From Pedobacter sp. R20-19 (lineage in GTDB: Bacteria; Bacteroidota; Bacteroidia; Sphingobacteriales; Sphingobacteriaceae), in assembly GCF_000708265.2 (NCBI RefSeq), contig NZ_JCKI01000002.1, positions 372,001 to 436,000 of the forward strand: a stretch of 64,000 bases of DNA, given 5' to 3'. Positions 37,581 through 46,846 of this stretch are shown in pieces. A model generated the notes under the pieces. That model saw nothing but the letters and a program-made list of their open reading frames with translations, was not told the DNA's origin and searched no databases. The position numbers and the translations under genes are program-made. How positions within the stretch are numbered: position 1 is the stretch's first letter; each line of letters starts with the position of its first letter.

Positions 37581-38612
37581 TTGAAACCAGAAGATATCCT
37601 CCATTATATTCAAATTGATGAGTACTCATCAACACCAAAGTATAAGCAGCTAACCAATGCTATTTTGAATGGAATTGATATGGGTAAGTTGAAAAAAGGA
37701 AGTTTGCTTCCTTCCATCAATGAACTCAGTTTCAGTCTTGAAATGTCAAGAGATACTGCAGAAAAGGGTTATCGCAATCTCCGTAAACTTGGTGTAGTAG
37801 ACTCTGTTCCAGGCAAAGGATATTTTATCATTAATACCGATTTTACCCGAAAACTGAAGGTTTGTCTACTTTTTAATAAACTCAGTACCCACAAAAAAAT
37901 CATTTACGACTCCTTTACCAAGGCTATCGGAGAGCATGCGGCAATTGATTTTTACATCTATAACAATGATTATGTTTTCTTCAAGAAAATGATCATCAGT
38001 AAAAAGGATGATTATACGCACTTTGTCATTATTCCTCATTTTTTAGAAGGAGGAGAAAATGCACATGAAGTCATTAACACGATACCAAAAGAGAAGCTAA
38101 TTATTTTAGATAAGCTCTTACCCGGAGTAACAGGAGATTACGCTGCGGCTTATGAGAATTTTGCACAAGACATTTATGCGGCTTTAGAGCAAGCCCTTAG
38201 CCGACTTTCTAATTACACCACACTCAAAATTATTTTCCCTAGGAACAGTTATTTCCCACAAGAAATTTTAAGTGGTTTTTACAGGTTTTGCCAGCAATAT
38301 GCATTTGCGCATAAGGTAATTCATAATATTAAGGAAGAGGAAATTCAACCTGGTGAAGTTTATATCAACTTAATGGAGGACGATTTAGTTACTTTAATTG
38401 AGCGGCTGATTATTCTAAAGCTTGAAATAGGAAAAGATGTAGGTGTAATTTCTTATAATGAAACCCCATTAAAGAGGATTATTTTAGATGGAATTACCAC
38501 GATATCGACCGATTTTAGTTTTTTAGGTACGCAGGCTGCGGAATTTGTGCTGAACGGAAAAACAGAAAAAGTTGCCGTTCCATTTTATCTCAATCTGAGA
38601 AATTCGCTTTAA
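37581..38612 (+). CDS. GntR-family regulator with periplasmic-binding-like sensor
   Basis: 343 residues starting at a TTG (37581); no in-frame ATG exists before the DNA-binding region, so TTG is most likely the real start. Residues ~15-75 are a winged helix of the GntR type (YKQLTNAILNGIDMGKLKKGSLLPSINELSFSLEMSRDTAEKGYRNLRKLGVVDSVPGKGYFI). The rest resembles a LacI/ribose-binding sensor (VCLLFNKLS, VGVISYNETPLKRIILDGITTIS). It probably senses a rhamnose-pathway sugar and controls this operon. Last rhamnose gene. Confidence 0.92.
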   Translation: MKPEDILHYIQIDEYSSTPKYKQLTNAILNGIDMGKLKKGSLLPSINELSFSLEMSRDTAEKGYRNLRKLGVVDSVPGKGYFIINTDFTRKLKVCLLFNKLSTHKKIIYDSFTKAIGEHAAIDFYIYNNDYVFFKKMIISKKDDYTHFVIIPHFLEGGENAHEVINTIPKEKLIILDKLLPGVTGDYAAAYENFAQDIYAALEQALSRLSNYTTLKIIFPRNSYFPQEILSGFYRFCQQYAFAHKVIHNIKEEEIQPGEVYINLMEDDLVTLIERLIILKLEIGKDVGVISYNETPLKRIILDGITTISTDFSFLGTQAAEFVLNGKTEKVAVPFYLNLRNSL

Positions 38613-38698
38613 AACTTTAAAAGTTAATGGTCTTGAAATCTCCAGGGTGTTCAAAACCTGCAAGGTTTATGCTATTTTTACATTTTACAATTGTTTAA

Positions 38699-41600
38699 AT
38701 GAGCGAAGATAAGGCAGGAACATCATCAGTATTCTCTAATCCATATGATTACGTATTGCATGATTTCAACCTGAAGGATTTAAATGGCATTTTCATTTTA
38801 AAGCACCTTAGTCAGGAAGTTCATACCTATGCCAAAGGCTTTTTTAATCTCTATCCAGAACAAATAGAAATTGATTTCGCTGCTTTTAGTCACCAGGAAT
38901 CAGATTTCTTTTTTCCAATCGTTCAAGTGCAGCAAACAGAAAATGCGGTAAAATTATCCTGCCGCTGTGCTGCACCAAAAAATAAATTATGTGTGCATCA
39001 GGCACAGGTATTGTACAATATTCTAAACCGGGAAGATCTTGCTATCTTTTTTGATGAACGCTTACGTCGGCAAAAACTACACGCCATTGCACTAGATTAC
39101 GGACTGGAAAAGGAGAAAAATCTGGATGCTGTTTTTGTATTAAGCTATCGGGATGGAATGTTACAAATTAAGCCTAAAATGGGGGCTTTACAGCCATTTA
39201 ATAAAGAGGCAAGTCAGCAAATGTCAGATATTTTATTGCCTCAGCAAAAAAGTACAGGTAGATTAAAACCTGTACATGATTTGAGTAAAATCATTTTGGT
39301 ATTGGGCCAGCATCGGTATTATGGCAACCTATCCATCGAATTATATAAGGCAGATCAAACAAAGGCCGGAAAGGTTAAAAATCCCTTGCTAAGAGTAAAT
39401 TTAAATAGCTTATTGTTTAGAACAGATGATAGCGATGAACTGAAGTTTTATAGTGGCATTTCTACCTTCCAGGCCAATTACAATAACGATCAAACCGGCG
39501 AAGAAATTGAAGCCCTTAAGGCCATCGTTAAAAATCCGCAGAACATTCCTTTTTATCTGCAGGACCAAAAGCAAACCAATATTCAGGCTTCAACTATTAG
39601 CCCTGTAAAGGTGCAGTTACTTGATCTTGATTTACGACTTTCAGTTAATCAGCTAAACGATTTTTATGAAATTACAGGCCGGTTAACCATTGAGGGTAAA
39701 TCTTATGAACTGGATCAGGTGGTTTTGGTTCATCAATATTTCGTTAAACTTAAAGACCAGCTTTATTTAATCACCAAACCTGATTTTTTGCGTGTGATAG
39801 GCTTTTTTCAAAAGCAAAGCAACCGTTTAATTTTACATAAAACAAAATATCCGGAGTTTCAAAAGCTCATTTTAATTCAGTTAGAAGGCAGTATTCAGGT
39901 TGACTATACCTATCTTAAACCTGCTACGGCAGATCAACTGGAAGAAAAGGGTTTCGATCTTGAAAACGAACAGTTAATTTATTTATCTGAATCGGAAGAT
40001 TATATATTACTTACACCCGTCATGCGTTATGGCAACCTGGAGATTCCGGTGCTTTCCAAGCGGCAAATTCAGGCACAGGATAAACTTGGTAATGTTTTTA
40101 CCCTCCACCGTGAAGAGCAAGCCGAACTGCAATTTATTGCCAGTATTTTAAAGCAACATCCCTATTTCTATGATCAGGAAACCAATAATTCTTTCTATTT
40201 ACACCGAAAACGTTTTTTAGAGGAAGGCTGGTTCTTGGAGGCCTTCGAAGTATGGCGCAATAAGGGGATTCATATATTAGGTTTCAATCAACTTAAAAAT
40301 AACAAACTCAATCCGCATAAAGCACAGATTAATATCGAAGTGTTAAGTGGTACCGATTGGTTTGAAACCAAAGTGAAAGTAAAGTTTGGTAAACAGCAGG
40401 TAGCGTTAAAGCATTTACATAAATCGATCCGGAACAAAAGTAAATTCGTTACACTTGATGACGGAACGCAAGGCATTTTACCACACGAATGGATTCAGAA
40501 ATTTACTGATTATTTTGATGCGGGAGAAGTAACCGATGAAGCCATTCTAACGCCTAAAATTAAGTTTGCCACGTTAAACGATCTTTACGAAGATGCGCTC
40601 CTGGATGGAGAAGTGAAAAATGAGTTGAAACGCTACCAGCAAAAGTTTGAAGGTACAGATTCCATACAGGAGGTTCAGGTTCCGGAAAGCCTGAATGCTA
40701 CTTTGCGCCCTTATCAGAAAGATGGATTAAACTGGCTAAACTTTCTGGATGATTTTAATTTTGGTGCCTGTTTGGCAGATGATATGGGACTGGGTAAAAC
40801 CATCCAGATTCTGGCTTTCATTTTATTACAACGTGAAAAAGTAAGCCATAATACTAACCTGGTGGTGGTTCCTGCATCATTGATTTTTAACTGGAAAGCC
40901 GAGGTAGAGAAGTTTGCGCCATCTATTACCGTAAAAACCATTTATGGCAATGAGCGAATCAAAACTACTGATGATTTTGATCAGTTTGAAATCGTAATCA
41001 CTTCTTATGGTACGCTACTTTCTGATATTCGCTTTCTGAAGGATTATCGGTTCAATTATATTTTTCTGGATGAATCTCAAAACATTAAGAATCCGGAATC
41101 TCAACGATACAAGGCCGTTAGGTTGCTAAAATCGCGGAACAAAGTGGTGATGACGGGTACGCCAATTGAAAATAACACCTTCGACCTTTACGGGCAATTG
41201 TCTTTTGCTTGCCCTGGTTTATTTGGCAGTAAGCAACAATTTGCCGATTTATATTCTACACCAATAGATCAGTTTAAAGATAAAAAGCGGGCAGAAGAGT
41301 TGCAAAAGAAAATCAGGCCATTCCTAATGCGGCGTACGAAAGAGCAGGTGGCTAAAGAACTTCCGGATAAAACGGAGATTGTACTTTATTGTGAAATGGG
41401 TACCGAACAGCGGGAGGTTTACGAAGCGAATAAAAAGGAAATTCAGGATTATATTTTAGGTAAAACTGAAGATGAATTGCCTAAAAGTGCCATGCATGTG
41501 TTGAAAAGCATCACGATGCTACGACAGATTTGTAACTCTGCGGCGTTGTTGGCCGATGGAAAATCATATCTCCAGGCTTCATCAAAAATTGAGGTATTGA

Positions 41601-42082
41601 TGGAGCAGATTGAAGGCAAATCGCAAAAGCATAAGATCCTGGTATTTTCACAGTTCGTTACCATGCTCGATCTGATCAAAAAGGAATTGGAAAGAAAAAA
41701 TATTAAATACGCATACCTGACAGGCCAGACCCGAAATAGGGAAGAGGTGGTCAAATCTTTTCAGGAAAGTGAAGAGATTCCTGTTTTCTTAATCAGTTTG
41801 AAGGCGGGTGGGACGGGTTTAAACTTGACATCTGCTGATTATGTTTATCTTGTTGATCCATGGTGGAATCCAGCGGTGGAGAATCAGGCGATCGATCGGG
41901 CCTACCGAATTGGACAGCATAAAAATGTAATGGCGGTGCGATTGATTTGTCCGGATACGATAGAAGAAAAGATCATGAAACTGCAGGCTTCTAAAAAAGA
42001 TCTGGTAAAAAACCTTATCCAAACTGATAGTGGATTTTTTAAAGGTTTGAGTAAAAAAGAATTGCTGGGTTTGTTGGGGTAA
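38699..42082 (+). CDS. SNF2/Rad54-like DEAD-box helicase with SWIM-type zinc finger
   Basis: 1127 residues. An N-terminal SWIM-like finger (Cys88-x-Cys90...Cys98-x-His100) precedes ~550 residues of beta-rich sequence of unknown fold. A SNF2 ATPase follows: motif I LADDMGLGKTIQ (about residue 693), motif II FLDESQNIKN (DESQ), MTGTPIENNTFDL, LVFSQFVTMLDLIKK and the arginine-finger AIDRAYRIGQHKNV. SNF2 enzymes move along DNA and remodel protein-DNA complexes; bacterial members are often linked to defence or repair. It stands alone between the rhamnose operon and a MITE-like repeat. Confidence 0.93.
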   Translation: MSEDKAGTSSVFSNPYDYVLHDFNLKDLNGIFILKHLSQEVHTYAKGFFNLYPEQIEIDFAAFSHQESDFFFPIVQVQQTENAVKLSCRCAAPKNKLCVHQAQVLYNILNREDLAIFFDERLRRQKLHAIALDYGLEKEKNLDAVFVLSYRDGMLQIKPKMGALQPFNKEASQQMSDILLPQQKSTGRLKPVHDLSKIILVLGQHRYYGNLSIELYKADQTKAGKVKNPLLRVNLNSLLFRTDDSDELKFYSGISTFQANYNNDQTGEEIEALKAIVKNPQNIPFYLQDQKQTNIQASTISPVKVQLLDLDLRLSVNQLNDFYEITGRLTIEGKSYELDQVVLVHQYFVKLKDQLYLITKPDFLRVIGFFQKQSNRLILHKTKYPEFQKLILIQLEGSIQVDYTYLKPATADQLEEKGFDLENEQLIYLSESEDYILLTPVMRYGNLEIPVLSKRQIQAQDKLGNVFTLHREEQAELQFIASILKQHPYFYDQETNNSFYLHRKRFLEEGWFLEAFEVWRNKGIHILGFNQLKNNKLNPHKAQINIEVLSGTDWFETKVKVKFGKQQVALKHLHKSIRNKSKFVTLDDGTQGILPHEWIQKFTDYFDAGEVTDEAILTPKIKFATLNDLYEDALLDGEVKNELKRYQQKFEGTDSIQEVQVPESLNATLRPYQKDGLNWLNFLDDFNFGACLADDMGLGKTIQILAFILLQREKVSHNTNLVVVPASLIFNWKAEVEKFAPSITVKTIYGNERIKTTDDFDQFEIVITSYGTLLSDIRFLKDYRFNYIFLDESQNIKNPESQRYKAVRLLKSRNKVVMTGTPIENNTFDLYGQLSFACPGLFGSKQQFADLYSTPIDQFKDKKRAEELQKKIRPFLMRRTKEQVAKELPDKTEIVLYCEMGTEQREVYEANKKEIQDYILGKTEDELPKSAMHVLKSITMLRQICNSAALLADGKSYLQASSKIEVLMEQIEGKSQKHKILVFSQFVTMLDLIKKELERKNIKYAYLTGQTRNREEVVKSFQESEEIPVFLISLKAGGTGLNLTSADYVYLVDPWWNPAVENQAIDRAYRIGQHKNVMAVRLICPDTIEEKIMKLQASKKDLVKNLIQTDSGFFKGLSKKELLGLLG

Positions 42083-42127
42083 GGATTGTGTTATAGGCTT
42101 TAAGTCATCGTGAACTGTGTGGCGTTC

Positions 42128-42244
42128 GTCATCCTGAACTTGATTCAGGAACTTATTAAATGCAATATAAAAGTGCAGATAATGGAGTTAGGGATGTCTG
42201 GTTTGGTGCTTTTAGGTTGGAGATGCTTCGTGCCTCAGCATGAC
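42128..42244. repeat. MITE/REP-like element
   Basis: 117 bp with imperfect inverted ends GTCATCCTGA (42128-42137) and TCAGCATGAC (42235-42244). The left end forms a hairpin TCCTGAA-CTTGA-TTCAGGA. Nearby AGATGCTTCGTGCCTCAGCA also folds back. This is the style of short palindromic repeats spread by RAYT or transposases. No coding sequence. Confidence 0.65.
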
Positions 42245-42262
42245 AGCGTGGGGTGAACGGGC

Positions 42263-43081
42263 TTAAGCTATTTCAACTTGAAATTCATAATTCAGGTATT
42301 TTGGAACATTTACACTTTCCACCACTTTCCAGTCCTTTTTCTCTGAAATAAACTCAGGAACTACCAAACCTGTATTTTTAGCGGCAGTGGTATAAAATTC
42401 TTTTCTGCTGGGGTGATCAGGAGAACAAGCATTATAAATTCTGCCAAAAGCCTGTTTTTCTATGATGGCCATTGCTATTCCTACTGCATCTGTTTGGTGA
42501 ATCAGGTTAACCGGCGCTAAACCATTCGGGATATTTGTTTTGCCGGCAAAGAACCTTCCAGGATTTCGGTCTGGCCCAATTAACCCCGCAAAGCGGATAA
42601 TGGTGAAGTGATCAGGCATTTCCTTTTTCAACAATTCTTCAGCAGCTAAAACCACTTTACCTGAATCTGTATCAGGCTTGGTTTCACTCATTTCGTTTAC
42701 AATTTGATTTCCATCGCCGTAAACACTGGTAGAACTGATTAAAATAATATTTGAAACCTTATTTTTTGCTACACTTAAAATGGAGGCTATCTTCTGTGCA
42801 TAATCATTTAACTCAGGAGAATTTCGCTTCGGTGGAATACAAATAAACAGAACATCTGCGTCAAAAAACTCCAGATCTGTAACCATCTGATCTGCACTGA
42901 AATTCACCAGAAATGGCTGGATGCCTTCTTCAGCAAGTAAGGAGAGTTTCTCAGGAGTTGTAGTTGAGCCTTTAACCTGATAACCAGATTTAATAAGTTC
43001 TTTGGCGAGTGCAAGACCAAACCAGCCACAACCCAAAATGGAGATGTTTTTGTTTGGTACAAATTTCTGATTTGTCAACAT
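42263..43081 (-). CDS. SDR/epimerase-like NAD(P)-binding protein (YeeZ-like)
   Basis: 272 residues from the ATG at 43081. Rossmann motif ILGCGWFGLALAKELIKSGYQVKG near the N-terminus, IILISSTSVYGDG with the SxxxY-type active-site surroundings, and FTIIRFAGLIGPDRNPGRFF. These are features of extended SDRs such as YeeZ. A reaction cannot be assigned. The second epimerase-like gene lies 42 bp upstream on the same strand; the two may form an operon. Confidence 0.85.
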   Translation of the reverse strand: MLTNQKFVPNKNISILGCGWFGLALAKELIKSGYQVKGSTTTPEKLSLLAEEGIQPFLVNFSADQMVTDLEFFDADVLFICIPPKRNSPELNDYAQKIASILSVAKNKVSNIILISSTSVYGDGNQIVNEMSETKPDTDSGKVVLAAEELLKKEMPDHFTIIRFAGLIGPDRNPGRFFAGKTNIPNGLAPVNLIHQTDAVGIAMAIIEKQAFGRIYNACSPDHPSRKEFYTTAAKNTGLVVPEFISEKKDWKVVESVNVPKYLNYEFQVEIA

Positions 43082-43123
43082 AAACAAAGATAATCCTTCT
43101 ACATTTAACTGGCAGGCTAATGG

Positions 43124-44059
43124 TTAATTATTTTGTTTTTTGTACATCGTTTCTGAAATGTTTTTAATGCCATCAGCATAACTGGTAGGCTCAAAATTAA
43201 AGTATTGTTCAAATTTTGAGGAATCAAACTGATAGTCATGATCATATTGATAATACATTTCTACTGTACCGGCTACTACTTTTTTGAAAAGCCCGACTAA
43301 ACGGAGCATCAGTTTATTAATGTTCGTATGCTTCGGTTCAACCTGGTAGATTTGTGCAGCTAACTGCATAAACTCATTACCTGTAATGGGTTTGGCTGTA
43401 GGCAGGTGCCAGATTTGATGGTCTGATTTTGGATCCTGCCCCAAAATATACAAGCCCTTGCCTACATCGGGTATGTATGAAAAGTTGTGTAGCTTTTTCG
43501 GGTTGCCTACCCACTGGGCGCTTTGGTTTTTTGAATATTTATCAAGCACCATCATATCAATAAAACTATTCATCGAACTTGCTCCATAAAAATCAGCTGC
43601 CCTTGCAATGCTGGCCCGGATATTTCCTGCAGCCATTTCATCCATTAATTTGGTGGCTACGCTGGCGCGAATTTCGCCTTTAACGCTGCAAGGATGATAC
43701 GGTGTTTGCTCTGTTATCGGACCGTTTACCAGTCCATACATGTAAATATTATCCAGAAAAATCAGGCGAGCGTCGACACTTTTCACGGCAGTAATTACAT
43801 TATTAATAATCATCGGCCATTGTTGTTGCCAGATTTTAGCATCATAAATAATTCCTGCGCAAAGGTAAACCACAGTTGCATCTTTTACCGCTTCGCATAC
43901 CTGCGCTTCATTTAATAAATCTGCCTGCACCCAGCTGATGTTTGGATTAGAAACCGAAATTGGTTTCCTGCTCACCAGGCGAATGTTTTTTTGATGGATT
44001 AATAATTCTGCTGTAAGTGCATTGGCACTTGGTCCGCCGGCTCCTAATATTACATACAT
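43124..44059 (-). CDS. NAD-dependent epimerase-like protein
   Basis: 311 residues from the ATG at 44059, which directly begins the Rossmann strand (MYVILGAGGPSANALTAELL). The body follows extended SDRs: VQADLLNEAQVCEAVKDATVVYLCAG, RLIFLDNIYMYG and RASIARAADFYGASSMNSF. The typical catalytic YxxxK is not obvious (IYMYG only), so activity may be altered. Substrate unknown. Confidence 0.85.
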   Translation of the reverse strand: MYVILGAGGPSANALTAELLIHQKNIRLVSRKPISVSNPNISWVQADLLNEAQVCEAVKDATVVYLCAGIIYDAKIWQQQWPMIINNVITAVKSVDARLIFLDNIYMYGLVNGPITEQTPYHPCSVKGEIRASVATKLMDEMAAGNIRASIARAADFYGASSMNSFIDMMVLDKYSKNQSAQWVGNPKKLHNFSYIPDVGKGLYILGQDPKSDHQIWHLPTAKPITGNEFMQLAAQIYQVEPKHTNINKLMLRLVGLFKKVVAGTVEMYYQYDHDYQFDSSKFEQYFNFEPTSYADGIKNISETMYKKQNN

Positions 44060-44146
44060 ATTTTTGTGTTTTAATATCAACAAAAATAGCTGCGGGATGA
44101 GGTTTAAAACGTTAACAAAAGATAAGGTTTTGATTTAATACGGAGA

Positions 44147-44752
44147 CTAGGCATGCACCTTTAAGGTTCTCTTTCTAATTCTCGAAAGGGATACGGGAGT
44201 AATTCCTAAAAAATTAGCTACATAATGTTGAGGGATGCGCAAGAATATTTCTCCTGCATTCTTCTGCATATCCAAATAACGTTCTTCGGGACTTTGAATA
44301 ATAAAGCTGGCTACTCTATCCTCATAACAGCAAATATAATATTCTGCGATCCGGCGGCCAAACTGTTCAATTTTAAAGGCAATGGCCGGATTATTTTCCA
44401 TGAGTTCAAAGTTCTTTTTTGAAATCAGAATCAAGGTGGTTTTTTCTATCGCCTGGATATAATTGGTATTGGGCTTGCGGGTTAAAAAACTTTTATAAGC
44501 ACTCACCAACTCATTCTCAAAACTAAAATATCCGGTAATTTCTATGCCCTCACGAACATGAAAATACCTCATGGCGCCACACAGAATAAAACCCATATGA
44601 TCGCATACCTCGCCAGGAACAGCAAAAAAATCTTTTTTATCGTAATGCCTGAATTCGAGATATTGCTTAAAAATTTCCCATTCTGCATCACTGAAAGAAA
44701 CAAATTTTTTCAATTCACTGCGTAAATGATTCAGGTGTATGGTATTATCCAT
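44147..44752 (-). CDS. Crp/Fnr-family regulator
   Basis: 201 residues. Cyclic-nucleotide-binding-like barrel at the N-terminus (GEVCDHMGFILCGAMRYFHVREGIEITGYFSFENELVSAYKSF), a dimer helix, and a short C-terminal helix-turn-helix (IPQHYVANFLGITPVSLSRIRKR). The barrel lacks an evident cAMP phosphate cassette, as in many Bacteroidota members. Targets unknown, though the divergent or co-directional epimerase genes are candidates. Confidence 0.88.
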   Translation of the reverse strand: MDNTIHLNHLRSELKKFVSFSDAEWEIFKQYLEFRHYDKKDFFAVPGEVCDHMGFILCGAMRYFHVREGIEITGYFSFENELVSAYKSFLTRKPNTNYIQAIEKTTLILISKKNFELMENNPAIAFKIEQFGRRIAEYYICCYEDRVASFIIQSPEERYLDMQKNAGEIFLRIPQHYVANFLGITPVSLSRIRKRTLKVHA

Positions 44753-44798
44753 GATGGAAGTTGAAGTTCTTATTTCTACAGACTAAGATAAGAAATTT

Positions 44799-45380
44799 CT
44801 ATCCTTTATCCAGGTGATAGCAAGCACGGCAACGTGGCTCATAACTTTCTTTTTCACCCAGTAAAACGGTCGAATCATTTGCCACTGTCCTATAACTGAA
44901 AAGGGCGGGATTACCGCAACACACACAAACGGCATTTACCTTGGTTACATGTTCTGCAATGGCCATTAGTGCGGGCATTGGACCAAAGGGTTTGCCTGTG
45001 AAATCCATATCCAGGCCGGCAACAATTACCCGTATGCCTCTCAGCGCAAGTTTATTGCAAACATCCGGAAGTTCATTATCAAAGAATTGTGCTTCATCAA
45101 TGCCAACTACCTGGGTGTTGGTGCCTAATAATAAGATGGCCGAAGCACTGTCTACAGGGGTAGAGTTGATGGAATTTAAATCATGTGAAACCACGGCCGT
45201 TTCATGGTAGCGGGTATCGGTTCGTGGCTTAAAAATCTCGACATTCAATTTAGCAATCTGGGCCCTCTTCAATCTTCGGATCAGTTCTTCCGTTTTACCA
45301 GAAAACATGGAGCCGCATACCACTTCAATACTGCCCGAAAACTCGCCTCTCCTTCTAAAATTTTGTTCACTAAATAACAT
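44799..45380 (-). CDS. tdk: Thymidine kinase
   Basis: 193 residues from the ATG at 45380; an in-frame upstream TTG would lengthen it to 210. Class II thymidine kinase: P-loop [30 protein letters not shown] (Walker B and lasso region), and a zinc finger with CVCC...CRAC cysteines. It phosphorylates thymidine for the salvage pathway in the cytoplasm. Single gene divergent from the acidic protein at 45503. Confidence 0.95.
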   Translation of the reverse strand: MLFSEQNFRRRGEFSGSIEVVCGSMFSGKTEELIRRLKRAQIAKLNVEIFKPRTDTRYHETAVVSHDLNSINSTPVDSASAILLLGTNTQVVGIDEAQFFDNELPDVCNKLALRGIRVIVAGLDMDFTGKPFGPMPALMAIAEHVTKVNAVCVCCGNPALFSYRTVANDSTVLLGEKESYEPRCRACYHLDKG

Positions 45381-45448
45381 GTCCGATTTATTATGCCCTG
45401 ATGTGTTCTCTATTAATTTAAAACCGAACAAATATCATAATTATGTGT

Positions 45449-45456
45449 TATTTTTG
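45449..45456 (+). promoter_or_regulatory. -7 box of the acidic hypothetical
   Basis: TATTTTTG matches TAnnTTTG, 47 bp before the ATG at 45503; no -33 match found. Confidence 0.45.
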
Positions 45457-45502
45457 GGTACATAGTTACCAACATAAATCAGCACAAAATCCGTTTAAGT
45501 TT

Positions 45503-46696
45503 ATGATGAATCAGCAAAATATCTTCAAAAAAGTCGGTAGTATCTTAACAGAATTAAATGAGCAGTATGAGTTTCTCGCTCAGAATCCACAACAGTTAAA
45601 TCACCTGGAATTGGAATTGTTTTTAGCTAATGCAGATTTTCTTGCAGATCATGTTCGGATTGTTCAGAAACTGAATGTGATCAATGAAAAGCCAAATCCT
45701 GTTATCAATCAGCCTTTATTGGAAGAACAAAATACCATCATTTTACCAGAGACACCTCAAAGTTATTTAGAAGATGATCAGGCATTTGACCCTCAAGAGC
45801 TTGAAGAAGTGATTACTGCGGAGGAAAAGGAAGAGCGGATAGATGTGAAGCAAGAGCTATCAGATGATGAGGCGATAAAAAATGATACCGCAGAGAAGAT
45901 ACTTGAAAAAGATTTTTTTAAGCCAGACCAGGATGACCACAGTTTTGAATTTGTTTTAGGAAATCATAGTGCTGATGATCAATTTGATTATGAAGCCAAA
46001 TCTGTTGAAGAGATTTTCGACAGGCCTTTAAGTAAGGCTGAAGAAGAGATTCTGGCACAGAAGAAAAAAATACATGAAAAAGAAGAGGCGCCTTTAACTA
46101 CCCAGGATGAGGCTGTACTGAATGAAGAAGATGAAATTGGTCCGGAGCCTTTTTTAATTGAACATGAAGAGGAGGTTGAACCGGAAGTTCCTGAAACCAT
46201 TGAGCCTATTGTTTTTGCGGAAGAGCCTGTAATTGAAACGCCAATTGTAGCGAAATCTGAACCGATACCTTCGCTTAAAGATGTGGAAATGGATGAGCCT
46301 ATTATTTCTCCGCAAGTATATGATAAACCAATTTTTACGCCAGAAGCAATTCCGGTTAAACCTGCAGAACAACCCATTACAACTGCTAAACCAGTTCAAA
46401 GCTTAAACGATTTGCTAGCCAAAACCAATGCGCAGGGTGATGAACCGGTTAAGGCACCTATCGCTGATTTGAAACAGGCCATTAACCTCAATGAAAAAAT
46501 GCTTTTTATTAAAGATTTATTCAAAGGATATAACCTGGCTTATTCAGAAGCAATCGATATCGTTAACAAAATGAATAGCTTTGAAACAGCCAATAACTTT
46601 TTGCAAAGCAATTATGCGATGAAGTATGATTGGGCCAGTAAACAGGCGACTGTCGACCAGTTTTATGAATTATTGAACAGAAGGTTTAGTAAGTAG
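45503..46696 (+). CDS. Acidic hypothetical protein with helical ends
   Basis: 397 residues from the ATG at 45503 (MMNQQNIFKKVGS). Residues 1-60 form a helical N-domain (LTELNEQYEFLAQNPQQLNHLELELFLANADFLADHV). The middle ~230 are acidic and proline-rich, probably disordered. The last ~70 are a second helical region (EKMLFIKDLFKGYNLAYSEAIDIVNKMNSFETANNFLQSNYAMKYDWASKQ). Two folded ends joined by a disordered linker suggest a scaffold or tether. I do not recognise it. Followed by an octad array starting at its TAG. Confidence 0.8.
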   Translation: MMNQQNIFKKVGSILTELNEQYEFLAQNPQQLNHLELELFLANADFLADHVRIVQKLNVINEKPNPVINQPLLEEQNTIILPETPQSYLEDDQAFDPQELEEVITAEEKEERIDVKQELSDDEAIKNDTAEKILEKDFFKPDQDDHSFEFVLGNHSADDQFDYEAKSVEEIFDRPLSKAEEEILAQKKKIHEKEEAPLTTQDEAVLNEEDEIGPEPFLIEHEEEVEPEVPETIEPIVFAEEPVIETPIVAKSEPIPSLKDVEMDEPIISPQVYDKPIFTPEAIPVKPAEQPITTAKPVQSLNDLLAKTNAQGDEPVKAPIADLKQAINLNEKMLFIKDLFKGYNLAYSEAIDIVNKMNSFETANNFLQSNYAMKYDWASKQATVDQFYELLNRRFSK

Positions 46697-46826
46697 TTGG
46701 TTAGATGGGTTAGTTGGTGAGGTGGTAAGTAGTTTAGAAGGTTATGGGATTAGATGGGTAAGTGTGGGTTATGAGTTTAGAGGGTTAGATAGAGTGGTTA
46801 GTAAGTTAGAAAAGGTTAGAGGTGTA
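46694..46826. repeat. Octad array (GTTAGnTG-like) after the acidic hypothetical
   Basis: From the TAG stop onward, degenerate 8-bp words: TAGTTGGT, TAGATGGG, TTAGTTGG, TGAGGTGG, TAAGTAGT, TTAGAAGG, then further TTAGATGG and GGTTAG words to about 46826. Same family as GTTAGGTG after the SDR gene. Fills the convergent spacer towards rodA. Confidence 0.75.
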
Positions 46827-46846
46827 CTCTATTTTTGTTTGATTGC

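Noticed and set aside
45988..46399. Minus-strand open frames opposite the acidic hypothetical
   Set aside because: They mirror the low-complexity acidic linker (Ser/Gly- or Arg/Asn-rich) and have no sensible start.
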